Assembly: GCA_000969725.1 (NCBI GenBank)
Contig: JXSR01S027503.1
Direction: 5' to 3' (one strand)
DNA length: 42,815 bases
From: Ophiothrix spiculata
Lineage: Eukaryota; Echinodermata; Ophiuroidea; Amphilepidida; Ophiotrichidae
This document shows, piece after piece, positions 1-10,200 of this stretch (its first letter is position 1; every line of letters starts with the position of its first letter). The translations under genes and the position numbers were made by a program. Below the pieces are notes generated by a model. That model worked only from the letters and a program-made list of their open reading frames with translations. It did not search any database and was not told where the DNA came from.

Positions 1-81
1 ATTATGACCGCATGTAGTCTAAACTTTGCAAATTCAAACACTTATAGCCTAATTAAATTATTATGTATTTTTCGTTTTCAG
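1..81 (+). other. 3' end of an intron with splice acceptor
   Basis: The sequence ends in a T-rich tract followed by TTTTCAG at 75-81. The reading frame that stays open to the stop at 1336 begins directly after it and has no ATG of its own near the acceptor. This supports an intron-exon junction at 81/82. The upstream exons are outside the window. Confidence 0.7.
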
Positions 82-1336
82 CTGCTTAGAAAGAAGAGGT
101 GATGTAAAATCGAATAAAGCTGATGAGAAGGATCTAGAATTTCGTGAAAAAAATGTAAAACATTCTAGCGGCAGTGAAAGCGTTAAAATAAAAGATGAAA
201 GGCAAACCACAAATCGGCATTTGGATGAGTCTTCACCAACAGACAACCTTAGACGATTTAAAAACGACTCTAAAGATAGGATAAGTGTTTTTACGGATGC
301 GTCAGGATCATATGGAGCTGGTGGGTACTGTGGACAACAATGGTTTAGCTATAAATGGCACGATCATATTAAGTTCAATTCAGAATTGAATATGGCGTGG
401 AAGGAGTTATTTCCGATAACTGTTGCAGCGAGGCTGTTTGGACCAGACTGGAGTAATTGCCAAGTTCAGTTTCATACAGACAATGAAGAGGTTGTTCACA
501 CTTGGAAAGGTTCTTTAAAGCAACGCACTATAAACTCTGGTAAACTTAAAAAGTTGATGATAGAGCTTAAAGCATCTGCCAAAAAGTACAAGTTTGAAAT
601 TGAAATCACCAACATCGATGGCAAAGACAACACAATAGCCGATGCTATGTCCCGTGGCAAAGAATTGCCTCCACAATTCAGTAATGATCCTTTAAATATT
701 CCCAATGATGTAACTAATGATCTTTTACCCTTCATTGAAAAGGAAATCGCGAACCAACAGGAAATAAATATTAATAAATCTAGCAACAAAGTGTGTACTT
801 CTGATATCCCACAACCAAGCAAGACAATAGTCAACTCAGAAAAATCTCAGAAAAAGGTCACAAGTCTCAGTGTCTATACAGATGCAACAAAAAAGTATGG
901 TGCTGGTGGTTTTTATGGCCTAAAATGGTTTTATGTCGAGTGGCCAAATGATGTGAGGTCTTGTGGCAATTTTTTAAATCCTGCTTTTATGGACATGTTC
1001 CCCATTACATTAGCAACTAGGTTGCTTGGTCCTCAGTTATGTCCAGAACGCAGTATCAAATTCTTTACCCATAATAAGCAAATAGTAAATGCTTGGAAAC
1101 AGGATAAGCCCATCAAATCAACGAATGCAGCAAATTTACTGGAGGATATGAAACTCGTTGCTAGGCAGTATGGACTTAATGTGGACATTTGTCCTGTTTT
1201 GGGATCTCAGAATGGAATAGCTGATGCTATATCAAGGGGGAAACCAGTGCCCAAAAAATTTGATACAAAAGCTATTCAGGTTTCAAATGATATTGTCAAG
1301 GATCTCCTGCTAATAGCTAGGAAGCCTGGAAAGTAA
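82..1336 (+). CDS. Terminal exon: two tandem DIRS-type RNase H-like domains
   Basis: The frame is open from the acceptor (one split-codon base, then codons from 83) to TAA at 1334-1336, about 417 residues. A Lys/Glu-rich stretch of ~65 residues is followed by two related RNase H-like folds. Domain 1 carries TDAS, KELFPI, HTDNEE and IADAMSR, with the acidic quartet at 296, 404, 479 and 641, so DEDD is complete. Domain 2 carries YTDAT, MDMFPI, THNKQ and IADAISR; codons at 881, 992, 1070 and 1223 give D, D, H, D, so two positions are changed. Spacing between the key residues is nearly the same in both (36/25/54 and 37/26/51 residues). Each domain is followed by a similar short tail ending in DLL. 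The ELFPI and ADAxSR motifs are typical of the RNase H region of DIRS-like and related reverse transcriptases. No reverse transcriptase or recombinase is visible here. A spliced exon with two copies suggests a domesticated host gene; a degraded retroelement remnant is the alternative. The initiator codon is not in this exon. Confidence 0.72.
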
Positions 1337-2007
1337 GAAACTAAAGTATACACACATAGGCCTCACTCTTTTTAACTACATTTAAATTCTCACAGCAAAG
1401 TAACTTTTGAGAATTTAATTTTTACAGGTTGGGATATGTCCCGACTTTGAAATTACAGTTGTGTTTGTTTTTTGTAACCAAATTTTACTTTTGCCTTATA
1501 GACTTCTGTGGACAGTAAATCTATGGTGGCCACAAGTGTCACATACATTAACTTTAGCACCTTTTTGTGTTATCTTACATTCATAGCTAAATCTATTCTA
1601 TATGTAAAATATTAAGAACTTATGCCATTTGTCAAGATTTTCCTGCATGTTAACACACTGAAGTACAACTTAGCATTGTTAGATGACATTCTATCTTTTC
1701 AAAACTATTGGATTGAACTTATGTAAATTTACTACAATTGTCCCCTTCTCAATTTTGTCTGCAATTATTTGAATGTTCAAAAGAAATCTAATGTTTAATC
1801 AGACCATAAATTACGCTAGAAAGAGTTAAAACAAACAAACTAAGAAAAAAACTTCAAACAAAACGAAAAACATATTGAGGAAATTATTTCACTACTAAAG
1901 TCAACCATCCCTATTATATATACCCTTGTATAAATGGCATAATTATTCATCAATGGTACAATCATTATTACAAGTATAAAGTTGCTGTATGCCATAATAG
2001 CATGTGT

Positions 2008-2127
2008 GTAGGCACTGGGTAAGGCCTAATCTGCCAGTTGAATAACAGGATATGCATTCACCATGTAGGCACTGAATACATTAGGCCTAATCTGCCAGTT
2101 GAATGACAGGATATTAATGTACCCATT
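2008..2127. repeat. Two-copy tandem repeat, unit about 60 bp
   Basis: Both units contain GTAGGCACTG followed by AGGCCTAATCTGCCAGTTGA and then ACAGGATAT. They differ by a few substitutions and a small insertion. Local duplication; no function is evident. Confidence 0.8.
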
Positions 2128-2264
2128 GACATTTCCTTATTTTTAACCAAAATGTGAAAGTCTGTGGCAAAAGATTGTAATTATAAAAGACACCACATAG
2201 TTATTTTGTGTTAAGTGAAATTCATGATTCTGATGGGTCAAAAACCTCACCTCTTCTCTAGCTA

Positions 2265-2270
2265 AATAAA
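2265..2270 (+). promoter_or_regulatory. Candidate polyadenylation signal (AATAAA)
   Basis: This is the first canonical AATAAA after the stop at 1336. It would imply a 3' UTR of about 0.95 kb. In AT-rich DNA a hexamer occurs by chance often, so this is weak support. Confidence 0.25.
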
Positions 2271-3448
2271 AAGAAGAGTACAACATAAATGTACGCTGAA
2301 AATTTTGGGTGATTCTGACAATGAGTTTTCAAGTTTTTCAACATTTTAAAAGTACCCCATAGGCTACTGTGTTGTAATTACTATTGGGACCCCAACAGTA
2401 ATTAGAAAATAGCACATTTTCTTACTTTTCTGAAAAATGCAAGCACATTTGAAAGAATGGCTTTAGGATTACATCATACACCAGTCAGGGATTCTTACTA
2501 GCTAAAAAAATCAATTTTGATAGAGGTGACCTTGGGGATGAAAGGTGTATCATGAATTGCCTCTTTAAACTATCTTATGTTACTATATTAACCAAGTGCT
2601 GACTCAGCTGATCATATATAACAATTATATTGAATGGCATCAGTCGTAGCCATATATAGGAGCAGGGAAATCTGTTTAAAATTGGCAGGGAAGAAATGTG
2701 CAAAGCAGGAAATAAAAAAATGGAAAGGAAAGGACCAAAGAATCATGGGTAATTTGTCAGAATTTATGCCATTATGTCAAGCATGAGAATGGGATTAACA
2801 GGTTTGGCAGTGCAGTAAACTACTTTAAAATGATTCAAAATATAGAGTTATTTGCAAGAATTCTTGCCAATTTTGACACACATTTTCCAGGAATACCTAC
2901 AAAATCAGGAAGATTAGCATGCCTAATTTGTTCCTGGATGCCAAATTCTTATCTTGCCCTTCAAAAATTGGGAAGAAATCTGGTTGCCAAACCAAAAAGT
3001 ATCCTTACACTACTGATTGGCACCAAATAAAGGATATTAACTGCATGATTCACATGATCATAGTATACAAATATATACTTGAAGATCTCTGGTTAAAACC
3101 ATGGACCTGAAGTGATTAAAATAGCTAAATTTTAGTCACTGAAAGACATAGCTTTAATCCAGAGATCTGAAAAATGTCAGTATATATATTTTTATTGACT
3201 ACTGTATTAATAAATTTAATTTGGAGTCCTTGATGGTCCATCGGGTCTAACTGGCTTTGTGCATATGGACTTAAGATGCCACTTGAAGAAGTAAAGTTAC
3301 TAAGCAAGGATTCAGCTGATTAACAACTTCCAATTGTTCATAGACCACAAAAAGTAAATGACCTAAAGAGAATAAGGTGAAAATTACTGTTTTCTTGTCA
3401 AAATGTAAAATGCTGTCAATACCACTTATACCTCATCTTTTTAAGTTA

Positions 3449-3843
3449 TTAAAGCAATACTATAAATTGTTAAAAATGAAGCGCCCCCTGTCACCCATGA
3501 CTTTTGATTTTTTTAGCTTATTGGGTTTGTTTTGAGCAGATATTAATACCCTCCAAATGATTTGACTTGGATATGCTTATTTTTTTAGTTATGGGCTTTT
3601 GTTGAATTAAATTCGGGATCCCGAATTCAATTCTACATGTATTTGTATCAAGGAAGTTATAGAGTTTATAACTTCCTTAATTTGTATAGGAAAGCATGCA
3701 TATGCATTTTATCCATTTTTTGGTGGCAAAACAATTTTTTGACAAAATACACTTCAAAACGGTTTCAGATAGTCACATTCCTTTATTTTATGCTGCTTTT
3801 ACTATAAAATATTTTTGACCAAAATCTTATAGTATTGCTTTAA
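3449..3843. mobile_element. Non-autonomous DNA transposon with TTAA ends
   Basis: The left end is TTAAAGCAATACTATAA and the right end is its reverse complement, TTATAGTATTGCTTTAA. The TTAA at both ends would fit a TTAA target-site duplication as used by piggyBac-type elements, although the TIR does not start with the usual CCC. The interior holds a small palindrome near 3652-3680 and no coding frame. Family assignment is inferred. Confidence 0.65.
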
Positions 3844-4135
3844 ACGACCTTCATCTAATGTTAATGCAAAAAAACAGCTTGTGTTTTTCATCTTATATTA
3901 AAAGTAAATGAAAAGAGAAAAATCTATTGACAGACTGAATCCTGAACCTTTACTCCAACAAGGGCATTGCATACAAGTGATGTTAACGTTGGTATAAATA
4001 GCATATCAAAGCAAAATATATATATTACATAATCAGGACTTTTAATTTGTAAAAGACTTCCATATATAAATAGTAATACATTTGGTGTTTTTGAAATTAT
4101 GGTTATTAAAGTATACATTACAAAAATATACATTC

Positions 4136-4409
4136 AATACGTTGATCCTGGGTTTTCAAACCGGAAATCGATCTTTACTTAAATTTTAGCTCAAACACAA
4201 TTTTGCCTAAAACTAAATAAGCCGTGACATTTCTCCTGCAATTCATATACATAGAAGCGAGTAATTTGAATTGTTGTTTGAGATGGGTGGTAGTGCGCAT
4301 CCATTTCACGCCTATTTAGGTGCAATGTTATGCTTTATTAGTGCATTGTGGGATTGTGAGATTTCAGTAAAGATGGATTTCCAGTAGGGAAACCCAGGAT
4401 CGACGTATT
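4136..4409. mobile_element. Foldback MITE with ~43 bp terminal inverted repeats
   Basis: The left terminus begins AATACGTTGATCCTGGGTTT. The right terminus read in reverse begins AATACGTCGATCCTGGGTTT, and similarity continues for about 43 bp to ATCTTTAC. The interior is non-coding. Confidence 0.8.
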
Positions 4410-4839
4410 CAGATTGTTGATGCATGGTTTTGATAAATAAATGTCTTTTAAAAATTATATATCATTTGTATCTATTTAAAATAAATTACAAAAGTTTCCA
4501 AATTGGTATGTTACAAGGCACCATTAAAAGTATACATAATAAATTACAATTAAAATCATACAATAGCATCTGACTTGGAGAGTTAATTACCTCTGTCCTC
4601 CAGGGGGTGTTGCACCATGCGCCATGCCTAGATTTTCTATATGGAATGTCTGATACATTTTTATATGACACTATGAAATCCTTGTAATTTGATTGGTAGA
4701 TATACATCATATTTATTTACTCTATTTAATAAACTGTGCATTTTTGTCATATTCATCACTAAAAATTGTCACATTCATAATTGCACATTGTGGCCTTGAG
4801 CGGCGATAGCACAGAGTGCCGTGTGTATTAAAAACAACT

Positions 4840-5098
4840 TGTCATGTCAGTGCAAGAAAGTCATATCTGCAATAGCTGCCATTTGTTATAAATTTGGATT
4901 CCACACTGAATAATCTCCAGTTTTGAGTCAGTGGTTTTTGAAATGGTTCTTAAAGTCACCTGAAGAACCATTTCAAGAGCCACTGACATATGGCAGGGAA
5001 ATTTTGAGCATTTTTTCACACTCTATAGTGATGAGATGATAAATATAACTTAAGGCAGCCATTGCAGATACAACTTTCTTGCACTCACATGACGAACT
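4840..5098. mobile_element. Foldback element, family A copy 1
   Basis: Terminal inverted repeats carry AGTGCAAGAAAGT on the left and ACTTTCTTGCACT on the right. A second inverted pair at the centre brackets a hairpin around GAAATGGTTCTT and AAGAACCATTTC. The element is flanked by an 18/19 bp direct repeat, GTGTGTATTAAAAACAACT (4821-4839) and GTGCGTATTAAAAACAACT (5099-5117). Five related copies lie further right in the window. Confidence 0.85.
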
Positions 5099-5477
5099 GT
5101 GCGTATTAAAAACAACTGCAAGTTAACAAACTGTATTCAAACCTTAACAAAGTAAACTTTGTAGAAATAATGGGCACTAACAATCATTTGAATTGTTTAC
5201 TTTTTATAAATTAAATATTTATCCCATAGGCCAATAACAACCAAGCCATCAAGCAAAATTAAAAAAAAAATGCAACGCATGACTGGTTGAATGTCCTATT
5301 TGATCTACTTTGTAATAATTGATTTGGAACAGACTATTACAAAATCAGATCGTTTAAAAATGGGAATTAAGATATAATGGGGCAGAACAAGGAAATGCAA
5401 GTAGTCCGATTGCAATTTTTTCCAAATAATTTTACAATTATGTCAAACAACAAGGATTTATTTGGTGGTTACAAGAC

Positions 5478-5595
5478 AAATAATGAATGTTTTTATATTT
5501 GTGCAATAGAAAAAACTATCTTTATTCGGTGAAAACTGAAATGTTTTGCCTCACAAACGTATTTGTTATATTGCACTCATAAACATTCATTATTT
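5478..5595. repeat. Short foldback repeat
   Basis: AAATAATGAATGTTTTTATA on the left is mirrored by an imperfect reverse complement ending in CATTCATTATTT on the right, with TTGTGCAATAG and TATTGCAC inside the arms. Probably a small MITE. Confidence 0.6.
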
Positions 5596-6077
5596 AGTAT
5601 TATAGAATGGGGCATCATTGTACAGTACATTATTTAAGTACTGTAGCAAATTTTGGACTCAATTGAACTTTTCAATTTGTTTATTTCATTTTTTTCTAAT
5701 ATTTTTGACAATGCAAGAGGTATCATTTGATGACACACCATAAATTATGAATGCATAATTATTTCAATTTAAAACATCTCAGATGTGAGCTAAAGGTACC
5801 TGTGCATACATGTCGTATCCACTCTCTAATGTAACCATTGATGCTCTGAATGTACATCACTTTACTGTTGATTGAGTTATAGCATACCAACTTGCCAAAT
5901 GGTTCAAATACTTTTTAATGTTTCAGTTATAGTGTATGATAATTTATCAAATTTTGGGAAGTGAGGGATTTTATTTATTTAAAAAACTTGTCGGATGACA
6001 TATGGTTAAATTGGACGATAACTTGGCTTTCATCATGTACATTATATAAAACATATAATTGATGTCTTATTAAACCA

Positions 6078-6211
6078 AGTATACTTTAGGTCCCATCCAA
6101 AATTTTAGGTTTAGGGTTAAGGTATGTTTAGGTTTAGGGTTGGGTCAAGGTTTAGTGAGTTAGGATCGAGTCATAGTTAGGGTCAATTTTTGATGGGACC
6201 TAAAGTATACT
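6078..6211. mobile_element. Foldback MITE, family C copy 1
   Basis: AGTATACTTTAGGTCCCATC at the left is the reverse complement of GATGGGACCTAAAGTATACT at the right. The interior is rich in TTTAGGGTT-like words, which look telomeric but are irregular. A second copy lies next to exon 8 at 33781-33885. Confidence 0.8.
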
Positions 6212-6629
6212 TTTTGTTTTATCTTTTATGACATGTAAATAGATGTGTGAAACCAAGTACTGAAAGTTAAAACTGCTGCAAATCGCCATTGTGTACCTGC
6301 TACATGTGGTATGTCATTGGATAAAGGTTAACTTGAAATTTGGTTCAAGTCAATTTGACTCAAATAGATCCTTTCAAGAATTTGTCAACTCTTGTTTGTT
6401 TCTAAATAGTACTTCAAAAAGGCAAAATCAATAAAGGAGATGCGAAGAATACAAACTGTTGAAACACCTGTGATTTTGTTTGAACACAGGCAGCAACTAA
6501 GCATCATTAAGAAGAGACAAATACATGTAGTTTGTTCCAGAAGCAAGCTGCAATACTTATGTTGCACATTTCACCGGCTCTACAAGATGAACTTGGAACA
6601 ATGAACAAGGTCTGATCAGAGGAGGAGTA

Positions 6630-6827
6630 TACTGTAAAGCACTTTAATTTCGCGGGTACTTTATTTCGCGAATTTCAAATGAGCAGCAACTTAATTAGCT
6701 GGGATTTAATTTCACTAATCTGGAACAATGACCATTAGTTGCAATATAAAATATAATTTTCACAAGGGATTTAATTTTGCGAATTTTTGGTCTAGCGCAA
6801 TTAGCGAAACTAAGTGGTTTTACAGTA
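6630..6827. mobile_element. MITE with TACTGTAAA ends, copy 1
   Basis: Begins TACTGTAAAGCACTTTAATT and ends with TTTTACAGTA. It contains several GCGAATT/TTCGCG words that also fill the copy at 8701-8912. The minus-strand AATAAA at 6660-6665 inside it is the nearest canonical polyadenylation hexamer downstream of the transporter stop codon. Confidence 0.7.
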
Positions 6828-7015
6828 ATACAGCATCTGTCTTCACATCAGCAGAACTAGTCACGTTCTGCAGATGTGACATATTAGATGCAACTGCAAT
6901 TTTGGAACAATTCATTCCTACATTTTCTTTTAATTGTCAAAATTGGACTTCTTATCATCTTCTGTAATCAAAATCAGATTACCGTCTACATACATACAGT
7001 CAGCACACTGAACAA

Positions 7016-7210
7016 CTATTTTCTTTGCCCAGATGCCAATGTGTGGTAATGACCCTTCTTTGCTAGTAATTCTTGATGCGTTCCCGCTTCTACCACCACT
7101 CCATCACGGACGACGGCGATGACATTTGAGTTTTGAATAGTTGACAATCTGTGTGCTATCACAATGCATGTCCGTCCCTCCATAGCAACATCAAGAGCTG
7201 CTTGAACAAC
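7016..7210 (-). CDS. ABCB1: ABCB1-like exon 21 (last): NBD2 H-loop and stop
   Basis: Residues 1034-1097. Starts VVQAALD after acceptor GTACAG and contains the H-loop [10 protein letters not shown], then a short C-terminus ending ASGQRK and TAG at 7016-7018. Length and ending suit the family's C-terminus. No poly(A) signal is close; the nearest AATAAA lies in a MITE 350 bp downstream. Confidence 0.95.
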   Translation of the reverse strand, partial: VVQAALDVAMEGRTCIVIAHRLSTIQNSNVIAVVRDGVVVEAGTHQELLAKKGHYHTLASGQRK

Positions 7211-10200
7211 CTGTACAAGATCATAGTAAACCAGAGGTTAAATGTATTGCAATTGTTCCTTGATATATCTGATATATTTCTATGTTGAGAAACCAATTGT
7301 TTTATATCTATGTATCCATGAAGGTAGAGCATTTTAAGGTGTGTAATCAAGAGGCCTTCTATATGGGAGATACATCAAGAATTTCTTTAAGATATGCTAG
7401 CCATGTAACTTTGTTTTCTTTCTGCATGATTTTGATCAGTAAATATAAAGTTATATATTTTTGCATGTTTTCTTTATTTTAAACTGGTTGGTGAAGAGAT
7501 GTACATGGCTTAGCAGTTGGATTCCTAACTCATTATCAGTTGGCATTTCATTACCAATTGCCACTGCAGATGAGGCTCAATAATAGATAGAATCTACTGA
7601 AGTGTTCTTGTGCAAGGAATCTTGGCTCTATTGTGTTTTTCTCATTCAGGGTGTAAAATAATATACTCAAATGCCCTTCTTCAATGCTCAATTAAAATAG
7701 TTGAGTTTGGCTCAATTTCTCATAGTTTGAGATGTCTGTCGTGGTTGTTGCACCACAGGTGTGACATCAAAAATTCCATGTGTACAATTCAGATTTCAGA
7801 TTCAAATTTATTTCAATATCAAAACAAATAATGTACATATAAACACATAAGATAAAACACACTGATATTGAGGACATAATCGGAAGGCCAAGGAGTCCTG
7901 AAGTGATTATGCCCAATATAACAAAGTTACACAAAAAACAGTCTGCAAAAGAAAACAAAAATAACACAAGACAATGCCCCAAAACATTGGTTATAGTTCA
8001 AAAGTGATTTCAACGAATAAATTATCTTTTTACAAAAATGTCCAAAATATTCAACAATAACTCGAGAGAAAGTTGGATTTTAATTTGTTTTGTACAATCT
8101 CGCATTGTTGCACTTGTGAAAAATATGTGAAACCACGACAAGCCGATATATTGATTACTTTGTTGTTTGTTGAGATGGTCCTAACGACATATTGTTTCAG
8201 TTCGATTGGATTCAACTTTTCACGACCAACCATTGTGGCAAGATGTATTATGCTACAGTACGACAACTGAAAATTGAAAACATGTTTCATGTTTCATTTA
8301 TTTCATCATATAAAATCAAACACAAAGCATGTAAGTATACGGCAATGATGGGCTGACCCTAAAGAGAGCAGAGCTCGCAAAATGATAGGGCCACCCTACA
8401 ATGTTTAATAAGTTACTTAATAATTACGGTGAAAGTGCGAAGACAAGGACAACAATATGAGAGACATCATCTACAGGGTGCAAGACAAGACTGGACAGGA
8501 CATGTGAGACAGACAATATGTTGACAATGGCTCTGGCTATCATTAAATAAATATAAACATGTTGTTGTCTGCTGCAGCTCCCCACTATAACCCTGACAAC
8601 AACCTGTTTAGAAGTCTGTCTGCCATTTAGGAACATTTTGATATACCTGTAGGTTTTTTTATGCATTAATTTCAAAGTACAAGCAAAACTAGCAGTAAGA
8701 TACTGTAAACGGGGTATTTTTGCGAGGATTAAATGTTTGCGAATTTCGTGAATCAACATCTAACCGCGAATATAACACCCCGCGAATACATTCATTTCAT
8801 GTGTAGGTCTATGCAATGAAGCTTTAAAACGCTAATTTCACACGCGCAAAAAGGTTGTGATTGTCTGGTTTCGCGAAAAATTCTGGTCGCGAAAATATTC
8901 CCGTTTACAGTATGGTAAGCAGCATATGTGTTTAAATGCTTCAAATGAGTATCTGGTTGTCAAATGCATTTGCAATTGTGCACAACGATTCCCAACACTT
9001 GATACAATAACTCTTACCTTTTCACTCTCAGAGTCTAAAGCAGATGTAGCCTCGTCAAGTAATAGGACCCGAGGATTTCTGGCAAGCGCCCTTGCAATAG
9101 CGACCCTCTGCTTCTGACCTCCAGACAACTGGGTTCCTTTCTCACCGACTAATGTATCATAGCCCTTGTGTATAAAATGATAAAATGCAAAAATATTTGA
9201 ATATATAGCATATGCTGACCACAGGAGGGCTATTCATACCATTAATATGTGCGAGTGCCCCATTCTGCCATTAGCACAACTTGTCATGCGAGTGCAAGAA
9301 AGTCGTATCTGCAATAGCTGCTTTACGTCATAAATTTGGATTGCACACTGCATGACCTCCAGTCTTGGGTCAGTGGTTCTTGAAATGGTTCTTCAGGTGA
9401 CACCGTCACCTGAAGAACCACTGACATAAGACAGGAACATTTTGAGGGATTTCACATTCTTGTGACAAGGTGTAAAATAAATATAACTTAGGGCAGCCAT
9501 TGCAGAAATGCCTTTCTTGCACTCACAAGGAATTTATTTGGCTTTCTCTTCATTTTTACTCATTTGCATAAATGCATGCTTTCTATTTTGTTTGTTATAA
9601 ATCTCAGCAAATAATTGAAACGATTATCACACTCTTATCATCTTTCTTGGCAAATTTCAACAACACTTTGATTTTTATTTTAAAACAAATGTTATAATGG
9701 AAGCCGATTGAATGAAATTCAATTTCTGCTTAATCTGTTTCTGAAAAAATAACCCTAGTAGAAATTATGCCTTCAATCTTGAATTAAGAGTCTTTGATGT
9801 TGCAAATCTTCAACTTTGCTGAGGCAAGAATATTTTGAAATAGGTAGGGATTTTATACGTTTTGTGGCAGAGAGAGACTTTTTTAGATTATCAGTATCAA
9901 TTAAGCTAATTAAAATGGCTCTTTATCATTTATAACCTGCGTTATTGCGCGATCCAATCTAATAAGATCATTTCTACCTTTACACAAACAACTGCACGGT
10001 CATTACCAGGTAACAACAATAACTTCTTATAATGACCCGCGTATGTGAATGACATCACATACGCGGGTCATTATAAGAAGTCATTAGCGCTGAATGCGTT
10101 TTCTCATAAAACGTCCAATCAAGCGCGCGTATGCAGCACACACACGTGCGTTTATCAAATCAAACAAAATCTAACTTTATTCCAATATCAAAATTACACA

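Larger units (their letters stand above)
1337..3448. other. Intergenic region or 3' UTR, no gene recognised
   Basis: AT-rich sequence after the stop of the RNase H-like gene. It holds a two-copy tandem repeat and the first canonical polyadenylation hexamer. Short open frames near 2830-3110 overlap each other in different frames and match no family I know, so they are treated as chance. Confidence 0.6.
7211..9017 (-). other. Intron 20 with retroposon tails and a MITE
   Basis: Contains two retroposon 3' tails (7797-7925 and 8286-8400) and the second TACTGTAAA MITE (8701-8912). The remainder shows nothing recognisable. Confidence 0.8.

Noticed and set aside
496..834. Minus-strand frame of 112 codons opposite the RNase H-like exon
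   Set aside because: It is the antisense shadow of domain 1, whose motifs and catalytic spacing identify the coding strand.
2830..3110. Small protein gene in the intergenic region
   Set aside because: Two overlapping frames of 63-66 codons without family resemblance, in AT-rich sequence, without splice or promoter support.
6105..6190. Telomeric repeat
   Set aside because: TTTAGGGTT-like words are irregular and lie wholly inside the foldback element bounded at 6078 and 6211.
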